Source of the DNA: Acanthococcus lagerstroemiae
Taxonomy: Eukaryota > Arthropoda > Insecta > Hemiptera > Eriococcidae
Assembly: GCA_031841125.1 (NCBI GenBank)
Contig: CM063113.1
Location: 60,691,211 to 60,755,210 of the forward strand
Length of the DNA stretch: 64,000 nt
Reading direction: 5' to 3'
Shown here: positions 45,285 through 57,800 of the stretch, in pieces
Layout of the letters: each line of letters begins with the position of its first letter
Position numbering within the stretch: the first letter of the stretch is position 1
Program-made: the position numbers and the translations under genes
The notes under the pieces: model-generated
The model's database searches: none
Told to the model about the DNA's origin: nothing
What the model saw: only the letters and a program-made list of their open reading frames with translations

Positions 45285-47504
45285 TTTATTTATTTTTATT
45301 TTTTATTTATTGAGCTTAGCCCAATTAGGAGCTAACAAGAGTAGGCGAATTCACTTCTCGCTGACTCCTCCTTCGGCTACTCATTTCTAGGTATAGCTCT
45401 CCGTCACTTCCCTCCATTTGTCCCTATCTCTAGTCAGGTACATCCATTGGGGCCCCGCGCCTTACTCCAGTTCGTCCGACCATCTCCTGACCGGTCTGCC
45501 TCTTTCCCTATTGCCTAAGTCTGGGATCCATGTTGTCAAGATTTTGTTCCATTTGAATCCCGATTCTCTTACAACACGGCCAGCATACTTCCATTTTAGC
45601 CGCTTGATGACAACCCAGATGTTTTTAGCTTTAGTCCTATTAATTATTTCCTCTATTTTTATGTGGTCTCTTAGTTTCACTTGGAGAATGCTCCTCAGCA
45701 TTGAGTTTTGGGTCGTATTAATCTTCTTTTCCTGTTTTCTGGTGGTGGCCCAGGTCTGGGCCCCGTAGGTCAGGACAGGGAGGATAGTGCTTTCCCAAAT
45801 TCTTATTTTAGTGTTCAGTTTCATTTTACTCTTCAGTATGTTTCTCTGTGCCCAAAATGTTTTCCAGCCATTCGCTCTACGAATTTTTAGCTCTTTTTCT
45901 GTTTTACTTTTGGTTGATAGAATCTGTCCCAAATACCTGTATTCCGTAACCTCTTCTATTTTTATGTTGTCAATTTTGATTTCGTCAAGATGTTGGATGT
46001 TTGTTATGATTTTTGTTTTATTCTGGTTAATTGTCAGGCCAGCTTTCGCACTCTCTCTCTCAGAGCCTCCGACATGATTCTAAGTTCGTCCTCATTCTTT
46101 ACTATAATCGCGATATCGTCTGCAAATCTAAGGTTGTTTAAATATTTATAGTGGAATAGATTTTGGTCTCTAATTTTAATTTTCCCCCTTCCCTGCCAAT
46201 TAAATTGCCGAAAAACATGTTCTATACTGCGTTGAAAATGTTAGGGGATAGTGGATCCTCTTGTTTTACTCCGCGTTCAATTCTAAACCACTCGCTTTCT
46301 TTATCCAATTTGACTTGGGCTTTTGAGTTTTCATATAAATTTTTTAGAATTTTGATGATCTTTTCCGGAACCCCTTGCCGAGCTAACGTGAGCCAAATTT
46401 TGTCATGAAATAGGGAGTCGAAAGCTTTATTGAAATCTATGAACATAATTGCCAAATTTATGTTGAATTCGTTGGTTTTTTTCTAGAAGTTGACTAAGTG
46501 TTTGAATATGGTCGATTGTGTTGAAGTTTTCTCGGAATCCTGCCTGCTCCAGTGGCTGTTGGTCATCTAAAATCTTGTCGATACGATTTTTCAGGATTTT
46601 CATAAACCCTTTCCCAATATTCGAGGACAGACTGATCGGGCGATAGTTATTGATCTCTGCTCGGTCTCCTTTCTTGTGGAGTAAGATGATCTCTGAATCA
46701 CACCATTGTCCTGGGGGAAGACTCGAGGAGAGCACCCAGTTGAATAGTTTAGCCAATGGTTCTGCCAAAATTTTCCCAAATGTTTTTAAGCTTTCGTTTT
46801 GAATTCCATCTGGCCCTGGGGCCCGACATGGTTTTAATCTATTGAGGGTTTGTTCTATTTCCGTGGGGCTTATGGGGGTAATATCTTTCTTGTTATCCAC
46901 ATGCTCCTGTCACCTGTCTGGGTGGCCCTCTTTCGGTCTCTTATCTGAATACAAATCCCGGTAGAATTCCGTGGCTAGTTTGGCTATTTCTTCGCGGTCA
47001 CTAATTGCTCCCCCTCGTTTGTTTTTAATTTTTGGAAGAAGGCATTTTCCTTTAGCAAGGGCCCGGTACGTTTGTTTGGTAGACCACGTACTTTCAGTGA
47101 TATTTTCCGCAATTTCATGTTCGAATCGGGCTATATCCTCCCTGATTTTCTTTTTTATCAATTTCCTTAATTCTATGTATTAGTTCGATTTGTTCTCTTA
47201 CCACAGGATTAATTTTTTGTTTAATTTCCGTTCGCTTCTGAATTAGTTGTTTGGTGCTAAGGCTCAATTTGTCGTCTGTTTTTATTTGTTTTTGGTCAAT
47301 TCCTACTTTTTTGAGGACCAGATTGATTGATTTTTCTAGGTAGTTATAGTTATCCTGAAAATTTGACGAGTCTGTTTTTTCCCCCATTTGATTATGCTCA
47401 ATTTTTCTCTCAGCTTCATGCCTCCTGTGTACTGGGATCCATAGGTTACCAGTGGAGGTGTCTACTACTTCTACTACTAGTATTTACTCATCATGTAGTT
47501 GACA
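45285..47504 (-). mobile_element. RTE-type LINE, 5'-truncated, antisense to CaMKK
   Basis: A 12-bp target duplication TGATGAGTAAAT flanks it (45273-45284 and 47505-47516). On the minus strand the 3' end is an A-rich AATAAA-like tail (45285-45311). The 5' end, at 47479-47504, is a short inverted copy of the target rather than LINE sequence. Only the linker, RT and C-terminal region survive, about 2.2 kb of an expected 3+ kb, and the endonuclease is missing. The long TSD and tail show target-primed reverse transcription. Confidence 0.9.
45462..47390 (-). pseudogene. RTE-type reverse transcriptase pseudogene
   Basis: Blocks in order on the minus strand: a linker (47387-46910, with STWSTKQTYRALAKGK), then RT with CRAPGPDGIQNESLK, EIILLHKKGDRAEINNYRP, ISLSSNIGKGFMKILKNR and QPLEQAGFR (46900-46530). 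MFIDFNKAFDSLFHDKIWLT follows near 46440 with the first catalytic aspartate, then RGVKQEDPLSPNIFN near 46250. The active site FADD is at 46115-46126 (FADDIAIIVKNEDELRI). YRYLGQIL is near 45935, then LTYGAQTWATTRKQEKK and RGRPVRRWSDELE end the protein near 45462. This order and wording fit the RTE clade. An in-frame stop near 46908 and at least three frameshifts (about 47140, 46450 and 46060) kill it, although all three catalytic aspartates can still be read. Confidence 0.88.
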
Positions 47505-47519
47505 TGATGAGTAAATACT
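47479..47519. repeat. Perfect 18-bp inverted repeat at the LINE 5' junction
   Basis: AGTATTTACTCATCATGT (47479-47496) pairs perfectly with ACATGATGAGTAAATACT (47502-47519) around a 5-base loop AGTTG. The right arm contains the 5'-side target duplication and three bases of target beyond it. Confidence 0.95.
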
Positions 47520-49591
47520 CGATCGTATATTCCAGAATGAGTGATTTCAATTTATGCTTGTACTCGTTGAGCTCACTTATCATTTAGTGGGTGGATTGAA
47601 TAGAGTCCCTGTAGGGCTCAGAGCACAGGAAGGCCATAAGGTAGGGAAGTTACTCAAGTCATCACTGACCAGCTGTTCGGTAATATTCGCATTGTCGAAG
47701 TGTCAGATTACTGTTCTCTCTGCAGTACCGTGTGCTGTTCTGTATGGAGCTCGAATTTTGACAAATACCTAAGATTTTCATTAGTTCGACAACTTGGGAT
47801 GTGCAGCTATGCGTTATTGTCGAAAGTAGACGAATATACGTTGTATCCGACAACTGGAATGTTATGGCGCAACTCGGAAACTTCTATGTGACGGCACCAC
47901 AAGAGCATCTTAGAAGCAGAGCGCAGCGGTTCTGTCGGCATGTTTGACTCATAAATTTTATCAACGCGACAATTCATCGGGTCATTCCACCGTGAAATGC
48001 AAATATTGAACACTGTCATTCGTCCTATGTATCTGAAATTTACTTCGCTTTTCAAATCGTTAGTCCTTTTTTTTTTCTTTTTCTTTTTTTTTCTCCCCTA
48101 ATGTATAATGACTTCAAAATGAAATAAGATGATACTCGCGCGTATTGCGCTGTAGATATTGAAAAGACGTTTTAAATTTTATCGCTTCGAAGTATAGGCT
48201 TCGTCATTCCCTATAAATGGGCGAATAAATATAGTAAATAAAATATGAACTTGGCTATATTTTTTCTTCTTCCCTCGCTTTCTTCGGTGTTTAAATCGTC
48301 ATGGTAACGACTGTAGTTTGATACGGTTGAATTTTATCTGTTTTTGGTTTTTGCAACACGCGAGTGGGGAAGAAAAAAGGTAGAGAAAAGAAAAACGTTG
48401 ATACAAAACTGCAATAATTTAACAATTTTCTCGTTCCAGTTTTTCTACATCGTTTTCCATCATCTGTCATGATGTCTCTCACTCGCTCGAAAATGTCGTT
48501 TCGTTTTCTCCCGTGTGACTTCTTCGATAATGGAAAATTTCCAAGTTATCTGTTTGAGAATGCTTTCGAAAACAGATACAGCACATGTCTGTCTGCCAGA
48601 TAAGGCACACATATGTACGTTCGTGTCCAAACATGGCGGCATGAGTTTTTTCTTCTTTACTGGCAGTCTTGTGTCGCTGCTTTTGTATGCGCAACCAATA
48701 ATGTAGGTTGGATTTTAAGATGAATTGATCATTATTTAATATTAGGGAATAATTATTCGCACGCGACAGAAAGAGCGTTTGCAGAAAACGGCAAGTCTAA
48801 AGAAATCAAACGCACGAGATTTATACAAAAAATGAACGCGACATTCTGCGCATGAATTTGAATCGTTGGAACGGTATGTTGTTGCATGTATGAACGGTCT
48901 TTTCGTAGCACATTCTATAAAAAGGTTTTTAAACGTGTAAACATCTCTATCGGCCTACTTCTTAAAACTAGGCTAACGCTAAGCTAAACTAGGCCTGAGT
49001 CTCTTCAGCCATCACTCTCAAAAGATGGGCTGATTCCGTCTTCACTTCGAGTTCAGTTGCCATCAACACGTTCTTGACAACCGCTTCAGAATCACTCGAC
49101 TGACAGACTCATCTTCCATTCCATTTCAGTTGCCCCCTAGATAACTCCAACTTCAGGGTACTCAACCCTCTCATACTTCAGGTGCCATGTGTGCTACTGT
49201 TATTGCAACTCCAACAACTAGTGGCATGTGCTGGACTGTCGTTGACTACTGTCACTGCAGCCTCAACAGCCAATGCCAGGTGCTCGACTGTCATTAACTT
49301 CTGCTACTGCATCTCTTGGCCATGTCCCTGAACATTCTCTTCTGCAGTATGTGCAATACAGGGGTATTTTCCAGAGTGTTGTCAATCGAGAATCCGTAAA
49401 GTGGGAGCCCTTCCCCTCCACAAAAAACAGCCCGAACTGACAGTCCAAAACTGATAAAGTGCCCTAAAGTTGTAAACAACCTAATACTGGCATGATTACT
49501 GGCGCGTAGTCAGCCATCTGCAGTAGGGGGTGCTGACTATTTACCAGAGGGGCTTGAGGATACACACAGTAAGTATATAATGTGAAGATTT
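47520..49591. other. Intronic DNA with no recognised gene
   Basis: A polypyrimidine tract occupies 48067-48099. At about 49180-49312 a short motif of about 50 bp (GCCATGTGYTGGACTGTCRTT, ACTGCARCCTC) is repeated roughly three times. Open frames on both strands of 47554-48055 and 48460-48706 are not supportable as genes. Confidence 0.4.
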
Positions 49592-49599
49592 CTACGAGG

Positions 49600-49861
49600 C
49601 AGTGGTGTAGCCGGGAGGGGCGAAGGGGGAGAATGCTCCTGAAGGCACTTGGAATTGAAAGTAAATTATGCAAAATGAGCAATTTTACACCTTTAAAACA
49701 CGTTTTTTCGAAAAAATTTCGCACGAGCAATGATTTTACCTTCATTCTCATAAAATAGTCCTCTAATATCGGCGATTTTTAGAAAATACCCCAATTTTCG
49801 ACTTTTCTCTCTTGAAAATCCCCCCCCCCCTCCCTTCGGGAAAATCCTAGCTACGCCACTG
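49600..49861 (-). mobile_element. hAT MITE, CAGTGGCGTAGC family, longer copy
   Basis: Ends CAGTGGTGTAGCCGGGAGGG and CTAGCTACGCCACTG. The interior AATATCGGCGATTTTTAGAAA region is the reverse complement of that in the 30465 copy. The flanks CTACGAGG and ATCGAGTT share only a weak core, so the target duplication is decayed. 262 bp. Confidence 0.8.
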
Positions 49862-50594
49862 ATCGAGTTTGGTCCCAAAATTCATAACACTACTGAACAA
49901 CTATTTTGCACAATGCATTTCGACAGGTGATTCTAAGGTATTTTTTAACGCTGAACACGATACTGCGACCCATTTTCCTCTATCACGTCACAATTCGGAG
50001 TTCTGAACGACTGAAATTCGTTTCCATTTTGTTTTTGCATTGGAATAAGCGGTACCACTGACTGATATTATCAGTGTTATCAGACCACAATAATAGAAAA
50101 CAAAAACAAACAGACGGAATACACACCACTACACACGACCGCAACACACAACAACACGAATCAGTATGACCACATTTAGTTCCTAAACCTCTTTTTGAAC
50201 ACATTTAGTTGAATTTTTTATAGTTTTTGATCGGAAAAACTAGACGTGATAGAGAAGAACGGCCGACGGCACTGTATTCAGCGTTGAAAAGTACTCAAGA
50301 ATCACCTCCTTAAATGCGTTGTGCAAACAAAAAATTCCATTTTGTTCAGTAGTGTAATCAAAACTGGTGATTCAACCTACCGACAACCCATTGAAATACA
50401 ATTGATATCGCGTGAAAAAAGATTGACCCTTTTAACAACGATCAAATTTTTGAACTTTTGTAAGTAAAAGAATTCTATTTCTGTGGACTTATTACCAAGT
50501 TACCAGTTCTCGAACAACCATTCGGGCATTTAACCATCGATATTCAATGTGAACTGGATCACGAACCGACTATTGCGTGTTTGTGAATTGTAAT
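49862..50594. other. Intronic DNA with no recognised feature
   Basis: No gene or bounded element was seen. Confidence 0.35.
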
Positions 50595-50663
50595 GTGACA
50601 CAAGAAAAAGGCCTGTGTGTCTATAACTGCTGGTTAGACACTCGGGCCCTTTTATTGTGACAC
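50595..50663. repeat. 69-nt hairpin
   Basis: GTGACACAAGAAAAAGGCCT at 50595 pairs with the arm ending CCCTTTTATTGTGACAC at 50663. Arms are about 29 bases with few mismatches, and the loop is about 11 bases (TAACTGCTGGT). Size and shape are compatible with a precursor microRNA or with a tiny palindromic MITE. No evidence of expression exists here. Confidence 0.5.
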
Positions 50664-50709
50664 GTCACTTATAAAGAATGACAAACACACGATTCGTCTA
50701 TCTTTCAAA

Positions 50710-51147
50710 CAGTGATGCGGAAGCCGAACGATACAGCTTCCGCTTCCGGCTTCTAGCCGCCAAATCTCATCTAGCTTCTCGCTTCCAGCCTCAGTATATG
50801 AGCCTCATTTTTTTCGACTTCTGGCTTCTAGCTTCCAGCTTCTTCTACCTATTTTCACCCAAGGTTCTTATAATTAGGGAAGGTTATTTTTAGAGAGTGA
50901 GGGAAAATAAAGTGAAGTGAAGTGGAGCAGAAGGGGTGTATTAGTTTTCTTCTTTGGGCCTTCGAATTTAAGCAAAAAAAAAGTCTTTAAGACGAATATT
51001 GTAAGAAGTTAATTGGAACCTAAAAAAAGCTTTCAGCTTTCAGTTTCTAACTCTTCCAGCTTCCAACTTCTGGCTTCTCAAAATTGTCCTAAAATTGCAA
51101 AAACTTCCGGCTTCTAACTTCCAGCTACTGGCTTCTTCGCATCCCTG
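50710..51147. mobile_element. hAT MITE built of TTCYRGCTTCT subterminal repeats
   Basis: The left end is CAGTGATGCGGAAGCC and the right end is the complement of CAGGGATGCGAAGAAGCC. The 8-bp target duplication CTTTCAAA is perfect (50702-50709 and 51148-51155). Both halves are filled with variants of CTTCCGGCTTCTAGCTTCCA, oriented the same way across the element. 438 bp, non-coding. Confidence 0.93.
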
Positions 51148-51155
51148 CTTTCAAA

Positions 51156-53689
51156 ATAAAATCAATGTTGCCAAGTTTATAAACATTAAAATGTAGTGGA
51201 AAGAAAAGTTTTGAACAAAACTAGCGAGAAAAATATTAGGAATTCGTTATTTTTATTCACTAAATTTAGCCAGGGGAGGCTCCGGCAAGCGCTAGAAGGT
51301 GCGGCCCCCGTGGCTACGAGCCTGCATGATTGTTGCGTTCTATATATTTTTATAGCTGGTTATATTATTGTCGCGTTGTATTTTTCCCCCTGTGTTTAAT
51401 TTTCTCTTCGTGTTCAACGCATTCTTTTCGCGTGAACCGCCCTTCTTTTCCGCGTGCCGGAAAATCTCACCCTTTAGTATTTGCGTGCAGATTCCCAAAA
51501 ATGCTCGATATTCGGCACATTGTGCCTACCTTCTTCAGACATCGAGTTATTGACTCGTAATGTTACAGTCTACAGCATTTGATTGGTTTATGAATGTGCG
51601 CATACAATTTACAGTGATCCAGTCTTAACCGACTTTGAATGAGCGATTACAAGTCTTGACAGAGAGTCTGAATGAGACGTGAAAGAGTTAAAGGAATCTG
51701 AGTGAGACTGAATGAGTTTTACAGTGTCACTTCGATGCTTAAAGCGGACTAGAGCGAAATGTTTCAAGAGACAAAATGGTGAAATGTCACAGCCCCCAAT
51801 TCTCAGCTGTACGGTGTTCATATACATGATATATTAACTTACAAAATCGACAGTGGATAGAACCTATATTTGCACGATGAATGTAAACCATAATGCAGCC
51901 CAAAATTTCGTTTTTATTGGTACCGTTGAATCGTAGTAAGTGGTTTTGAGTGATCAAAAAGTTTTCTTGAGGCAAAAGAAAACAGAATTTGAAAGGTTTT
52001 CATTATATTTTCGATTCTGTTACATATTTTGGAACAGAAACTCAGTATTTTAATGAAGTGAACTGTATTTGTAGTGTTCACGACCTTTATCAGTTCTATT
52101 ATAATGGAAAGCATTTGAAGAAAACGAACTGTAGAGTGAGCTTAGAAGAAAATTTTATTTTAAAACATGGGTCAGTTATCATTTTCCATGAGAGTACTGC
52201 TGAACTCATCGGGAATACTGCTATAAATCATTCAAAACGACTCAAATTGAATCGAGTTGTTTCTTTTTTTAGGCGGGATATTTTGCCGCTCGATAAAATG
52301 TTACGAAAATAGTCGGGGATTGGAGAAATTGGAGAAAAATGACGCTTCCACAAGTGGAACCGATAATTTCGAGCTAATGTGCTCTCGAAAATGCGCAGCT
52401 GTTACGAGATATCGTTTCTGAAAGTTCGTGGTTGAAGTTATCGATGAACAGTCCTACGATATAATTGCATTCAAATTGAGAAAGAATTTGTTTAAAATAT
52501 TCCTAGCCCGAAGCTCGCTCTCATTATGTACCTTTAAACGAAGAAGGTAAAGTAGAAAAAAGAAGAAAAAATGGAAAAAACGGTTGCGAGATTAATAATT
52601 TATGCGTTCTGATTTTATTTGTTTTTTCCTTCTCTCGAGAAATTCTCCTGACCGATGATGGTGTACATACAATCTAGAAATTCCGCGCGTTAATTTCATC
52701 TTATTGTCCTTTCATTCTTCGCTTATATTATACGAAAGCCATTTCATAAACTACGGTAGTCCCGTTCCCTGTATAAGCTTCTTCTCCTGTCTGCTGCCCT
52801 TGTTGTCGTTATTAATTCCGCCATGCTGTTGAGCCCACCTGAGGTACCATAAAATAACGCGTTTAGCAATTTAACCCGCTAGGCGGCTTTGGGAACACCG
52901 AACAACAAATTCGGCTTTTATTTACACTGTGTACACCACCTACCACGATACACGGTACAGCGAACGGGTGTCAAAGTGACGGGTAATCCGTCAAAGAGAT
53001 TCGTTAATTTTCATTTAGTACCTTGTCTTCGAATGAAACAGACAAGAGACAATATAACTAATCGCGAATCCACCACGTGGGACGTTACAGGGACTCCCGA
53101 CGACCCAGTGCTGCCTAAAATGACGTCCGAATGTCCGAGCTTAGCGGCCAGAATGAAATTTTCATCTCGAGACCTTTTCTGGGGAACGTCTGTCGTTAAC
53201 AGCGGTCCGGTCCGTACTTCTCAGGAGCTCTCGATGTCTCGATAACGAAGCCAACCTTTGAAATATTAACCATTACCCGGTTAATCGACTGAAACGATAG
53301 AGTTGCGACATGAAAGAATTACTCCGTTTTATCGATTCTATCAGTCTAATCTTACTGTTGAATAATGGGATATCGAACAGAACACTTTGTCAACTCGTGT
53401 TTACCTCGTCAGAACATTTCGTCAATCTACTCCCGTCATGGAAATCTATTAGAGAAACGTGATCTCTTAAGCGAATGTAGGGGAAACCCAGGCAATGAAC
53501 CGTGCATTTTTAGAGGGAAACGAATAATATTTCTTCTGCGCGCAAAATTTCGTGAAATAAGAGGTCTGCTAAAGAGTGGCAGAATAAAGGGCAAAAGGTC
53601 GAGAACAAATCTTTCCATCGTAGAAGAATATATAGCGAGCCACCCCTTCATTTCCTCCTTCCCATAACAAATCCTCTGTGTCGGACGTG
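51156..53689. other. Intronic DNA with unassigned open frames
   Basis: GAGTCT and GAGTGAGACTGAATGAG words recur at 51610-51740. Open frames at 51989-52312 (107 codons), 52889-53245 (118 codons) and 53365-53667 (100 codons) on the + strand show no recognisable domain and no clear splice signals at their ends. The 52889 frame is GC-rich and the best candidate for a real exon among them, but I cannot support it. Confidence 0.35.
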
Positions 53690-54893
53690 TTTTATTTGTT
53701 CATTTCGAAAATGAACATTCTCGTTCATCTACAAATCGTGGAAGTCACGTGGTTTTCCAATAACCTTTTAGGGAAGTAATGTATGTATGTGTCACAGTGA
53801 AAGTCGATAATTCAGGGAATGTCGATAATAACTAAGATTATCGACATTGGCGGACTGTTTCAATTAAAGTTGATAATTTAAATATTTTTATTAGCATTAA
53901 CTAGGTATTGTGTACATCTAACCGCGCGTAGTGAAAGTTGAAAAAATTATTTCTCGCGTCGTCGAAAAGGTAAAAAAGAAAGATTTGATCATTATTTGTA
54001 CAGGGTAAATCATCCACTTTTGGCCAGGGTACCATCTTTGGCCGGGTTTCTCATAAATTTCCGAGCAAATAAGGACTGGATAACACTGGGAATGTGATTT
54101 TTGCACTACGAAATCAGTGAAAACTGCCGTGTGTACGGTGTGTGTTGTACTTTCAAGTTTACGTCACCCATTATTCTTTTTAAAACGATTGATCTGTGGC
54201 GGAATTCAAAACTTCAGTGATTTCTTATCAAAACTCTTAAGAATCCAGCAATTAGAAAAATTGTCATACGAACACCTCCAGGCGGTAATTGCAGTAGGCA
54301 ATGTATTTTTCTAATCATTCATAGTATTAGTAACGGATTTTGATTAAAAAAATTGGGTTTCACTCTGTTTTTCATTAAGTAAGAGGCATGGCCAAGCGAG
54401 GGTCTCGAATTTAATGATTTCACCATCTTTGGCCAGCAACCTGTCCAAAGATAGATACAGTGATAATCCATTTTTGGCCACCCTTTTTTATGAACGAGTT
54501 AGAAAAGCTGAAAATTTCTCATAAAATTCACAAGATTCTTCGTCATGTCACTACTAAAGTGTCGCACAAAAAAGAATAAGAAATACCTACCAATAATTTT
54601 TTAAGCAATTTACGAATAAGAAATGAAGCATCAGAAATGTGAGATTTGTTTTTATGATACTACAATGCATTGAAACCTGGGAAATCTGATATTGTTTGAT
54701 CATTATCAACTTTCACTACAAGCTGCTAGCGATTATCGATAATCACTAATTAATGTTGTACACAATACCTACATAGTTCATGTTCATAAAATATTTAAAT
54801 TATCAACTTTAACTGAAACAGTCCGTCAATGTCGATAATCTTAGTTATGGTTGACATTCCTTGAATTATCGTTTATCGACTTTCACTGTAACT
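53690..54893 (-). mobile_element. TIR repeat with GTCACAGTGAAAGTCGATAA ends, copy B
   Basis: This is the reverse-oriented counterpart of 36282-37385. The left TIR GTGTCACAGTGAAAGTCGAT is at about 53790 and the right complement ends near 54893 with small changes. The core at 53910-54570 is nearly identical to copy A. Homology also covers 53690-53785, which corresponds to 37160-37245 in copy A, outside the inner TIR. The repeated unit is therefore larger than one TIR-bounded element. Confidence 0.75.
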
Positions 54894-57800
54894 TACACAT
54901 TATGTATTTTCTAAAATATTACGCTACTGTGGAAAAGTTGACGATTTTTCATTGAAATGACGAATTTTTGATTTGTGAGTTGGATAATTTTACTATACTG
55001 TACTATCGCGTGTAATGGTAATATCAAAAATTCGGTAAGAAAGACCAGACCCTATATAAAAATGTGTAGGTCTGTCACAGTTGGGTATCACTGTAATACT
55101 CATAAGTAAAAAACTAATCGTTAATTGTCATTCATCACTCGTAGAACTTTTATTACTCATTATTCGTTCCTCGCGCTGATAAATAATACTCCTCACTCAT
55201 TACTCATGATTTTTCTGCAAAACCATGGACGTTGCAATGTGCAAGCGTTCAACATGCAACCGTTGCAGGTGCATGCGATTTCTCATAGTACGCTATCCCT
55301 TATCCTATGTTATCGCTATCAGCAATCTTGTTTTGACTTTCCAGGAACACCATGTGAGACCATGTCATTCAAAGTTGTGAATAGCAAGTACTCTGGCTCT
55401 TGTTTATTGAATGTAAGTGTTTTGCTATGTAATAATTAAAATGGGATTTAGCTTACGTTAGATAAGTATATTTTAAAGGTATTGCCACAGGCTCCTGCGT
55501 AGATGGAAATCTATCAGAGCGTAGCCCGGCCGTCGTGAAATTTTGAAAATTAATGCAAAGCTTAGTAGGCCACATTATCAGTGGCGTATTTAGGGGGGGG
55601 GGTCCTCATGTTCAACGCCGCACCCATTGCCCAAAAAAAATGCCCCTAAAAATATTCAAAAAGTATGCTATAATTACTTTTTTTTTTTTTTTTTAAAATT
55701 ATTTTAAATTAAAAGTCAAACTTCCATGGCCAAAACAGTCTAAAGTATCAAATATGCTCATTTGACTTTTTTTTCTCCAGGAATACCTTAAATTAATGAA
55801 AGTCAAACCCCCGATGATTCATCAAGATAGGGCTACTTTCCACATAACCATATCAATCTGATCAGAATTGGTGTAGGTACTACTTCATAAAAAAAATTAA
55901 GTTATATTAGTCAACAATTAAAAATTGCAAAACAAAACATTTTTTGGCTAGGAATAGTACCACAAATTATCAGGATGATCAAATTCAAATTTTGTATTAG
56001 ATTTAACGAGCTGGACATGTCCATCATCTACGACTAGTTTGACGGTCCTTTGCATTATTTCGGCGGTATATTGTCCATTATTGGTTGTCCTCTTCCTATT
56101 TCGACGTAGGGTATCAGTATTCTCCATCTAAATCATAAAAATTAGTGTTTCAATTAACAACTCAAGTTTCATTTCATTTAACAACCACTTGTTTTTTGTT
56201 GTTGTTGTTGTTTTTTTCTTTCTTTCAACGATCAGTAACTATCAGTTATGCCGGAATATTTTCGCCGAATTCATTGCATCAATGATTGATGGGCGAAATA
56301 TCTGCAAAATAAAATAAAATTCACTTACCTCGAAAGAAATTTTCCGCTATCATTTAAGAAAAAACAAAACTGAAAAATTTTTACTTTGCTGCAACGAAAG
56401 TAGTCTATCTCAAATTGCAAACACGTGAATAATGCTAGGTTGCCAAATACTTCGGACCAACGTCAGTAATCATCAGGTCGTTATTATAATTAATTTACCC
56501 ACTAGGTGGCGCTAATATAGTTTTAAGGAAATCATTTGTTTCAACTAACAAACTGTTTCAACTACCAACCCGTGACCCTATACGCGGATTTGGATGAGTA
56601 TACCTTTTAAGGAGTTTTGGGCTAGTGTAGTGGCTGGAAGTGAAAGGAGAGTAAGGGGAGACATGATGGAGGGATAAATGGAATGAGGAATTGGATCGAT
56701 TTATTGACATTTTCCCAATCTGCTCCTAGCACCAGAGGGTATGCTGAGCCCCGAGCCAGTCCTTAGCGAACACATTGATAATCCAAAAGTTATCGCGCCC
56801 AATGTGTTGTCGACGATTTCGAAACGCGATTGACGTGCTCACCCATCAGGTTACTTTTGTTCAAGTTGAATATACGCAGATGCGTGTTCTCCCGATGATT
56901 ATAAAGAAAATCCTCTCGTAGGTCGAAGTCTGTATCGAATTTTCTTCGTCCTTTTTCGCATTCCGATATCGTCAAAGAACACTCACTTTCTCGCACACAA
57001 TACTTACAAGTTCGAGCTGCTTCTGTTCTATGTGGATAACCGAACTTCAAAGTTGTTCGTTCAGACTTTAGAGCCAAGAAAAGCTGTATTCCACCTGTGG
57101 CATACGTGGGTAGTCGGCCGGGTGGTACATGCGTGAACAAGCACGAACCAAGCACCGTGTAAACAAAATGCGAGTTTGCGGCGAGAGGGGGGCGACGGAT
57201 TTATTTTCGCACGTCCTCGTAATTCGACGACTGAAAATGGGTTTCTTGTCGATTAACTCCAAAAAACCACCGGCGTTACGCGTTAGGCATTCGTCCCCAA
57301 CCCCTTGCCGGCAGTGCTCGCTGCTGTTTTTTAATTAATTTTCTCGGTGTAACGGCATGCTGGAATCGGCGATAACCTCTCGAATTAATTTGTCGTATCG
57401 AGTTTGGTAATGGCGATGGCAGCAGGAGTGTGCTGAGGCAGTGACTGGGGGTGCAGTCGAGTTAACCCGTAGAGCTTTCGATAATTTTGGCGTTGTGTTA
57501 GATCCGACTGGTTGACATGTGTATAGTTTTTGAACCTCGTTCCGAATCGAAGCCACTCGAGAAAGGATGGGGTGTAAAATCAAGGACGGCGCAGTTCAGC
57601 CTGCCCTTAGAACCGAGTGTGAGTTTCCAGTGATGTGAAGATGTTGAGTTCGACGATTAGATTAGGTTAGCCAAATCTAACAAACCAACCGAGAACAAAC
57701 ACGAGTGCATTCATTGCATACAGGATGTGTCATAAGGTGTCCTCCTCCGCCATATTCTTATTGCGAAGTCAGGCCGTAACGGGGCGAACGAGGATCTTCC

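Noticed and set aside
52889..53245. 118-codon open frame as an exon
   Set aside because: No recognised domain, no convincing splice sites at its ends, and other open frames of similar length are common nearby.
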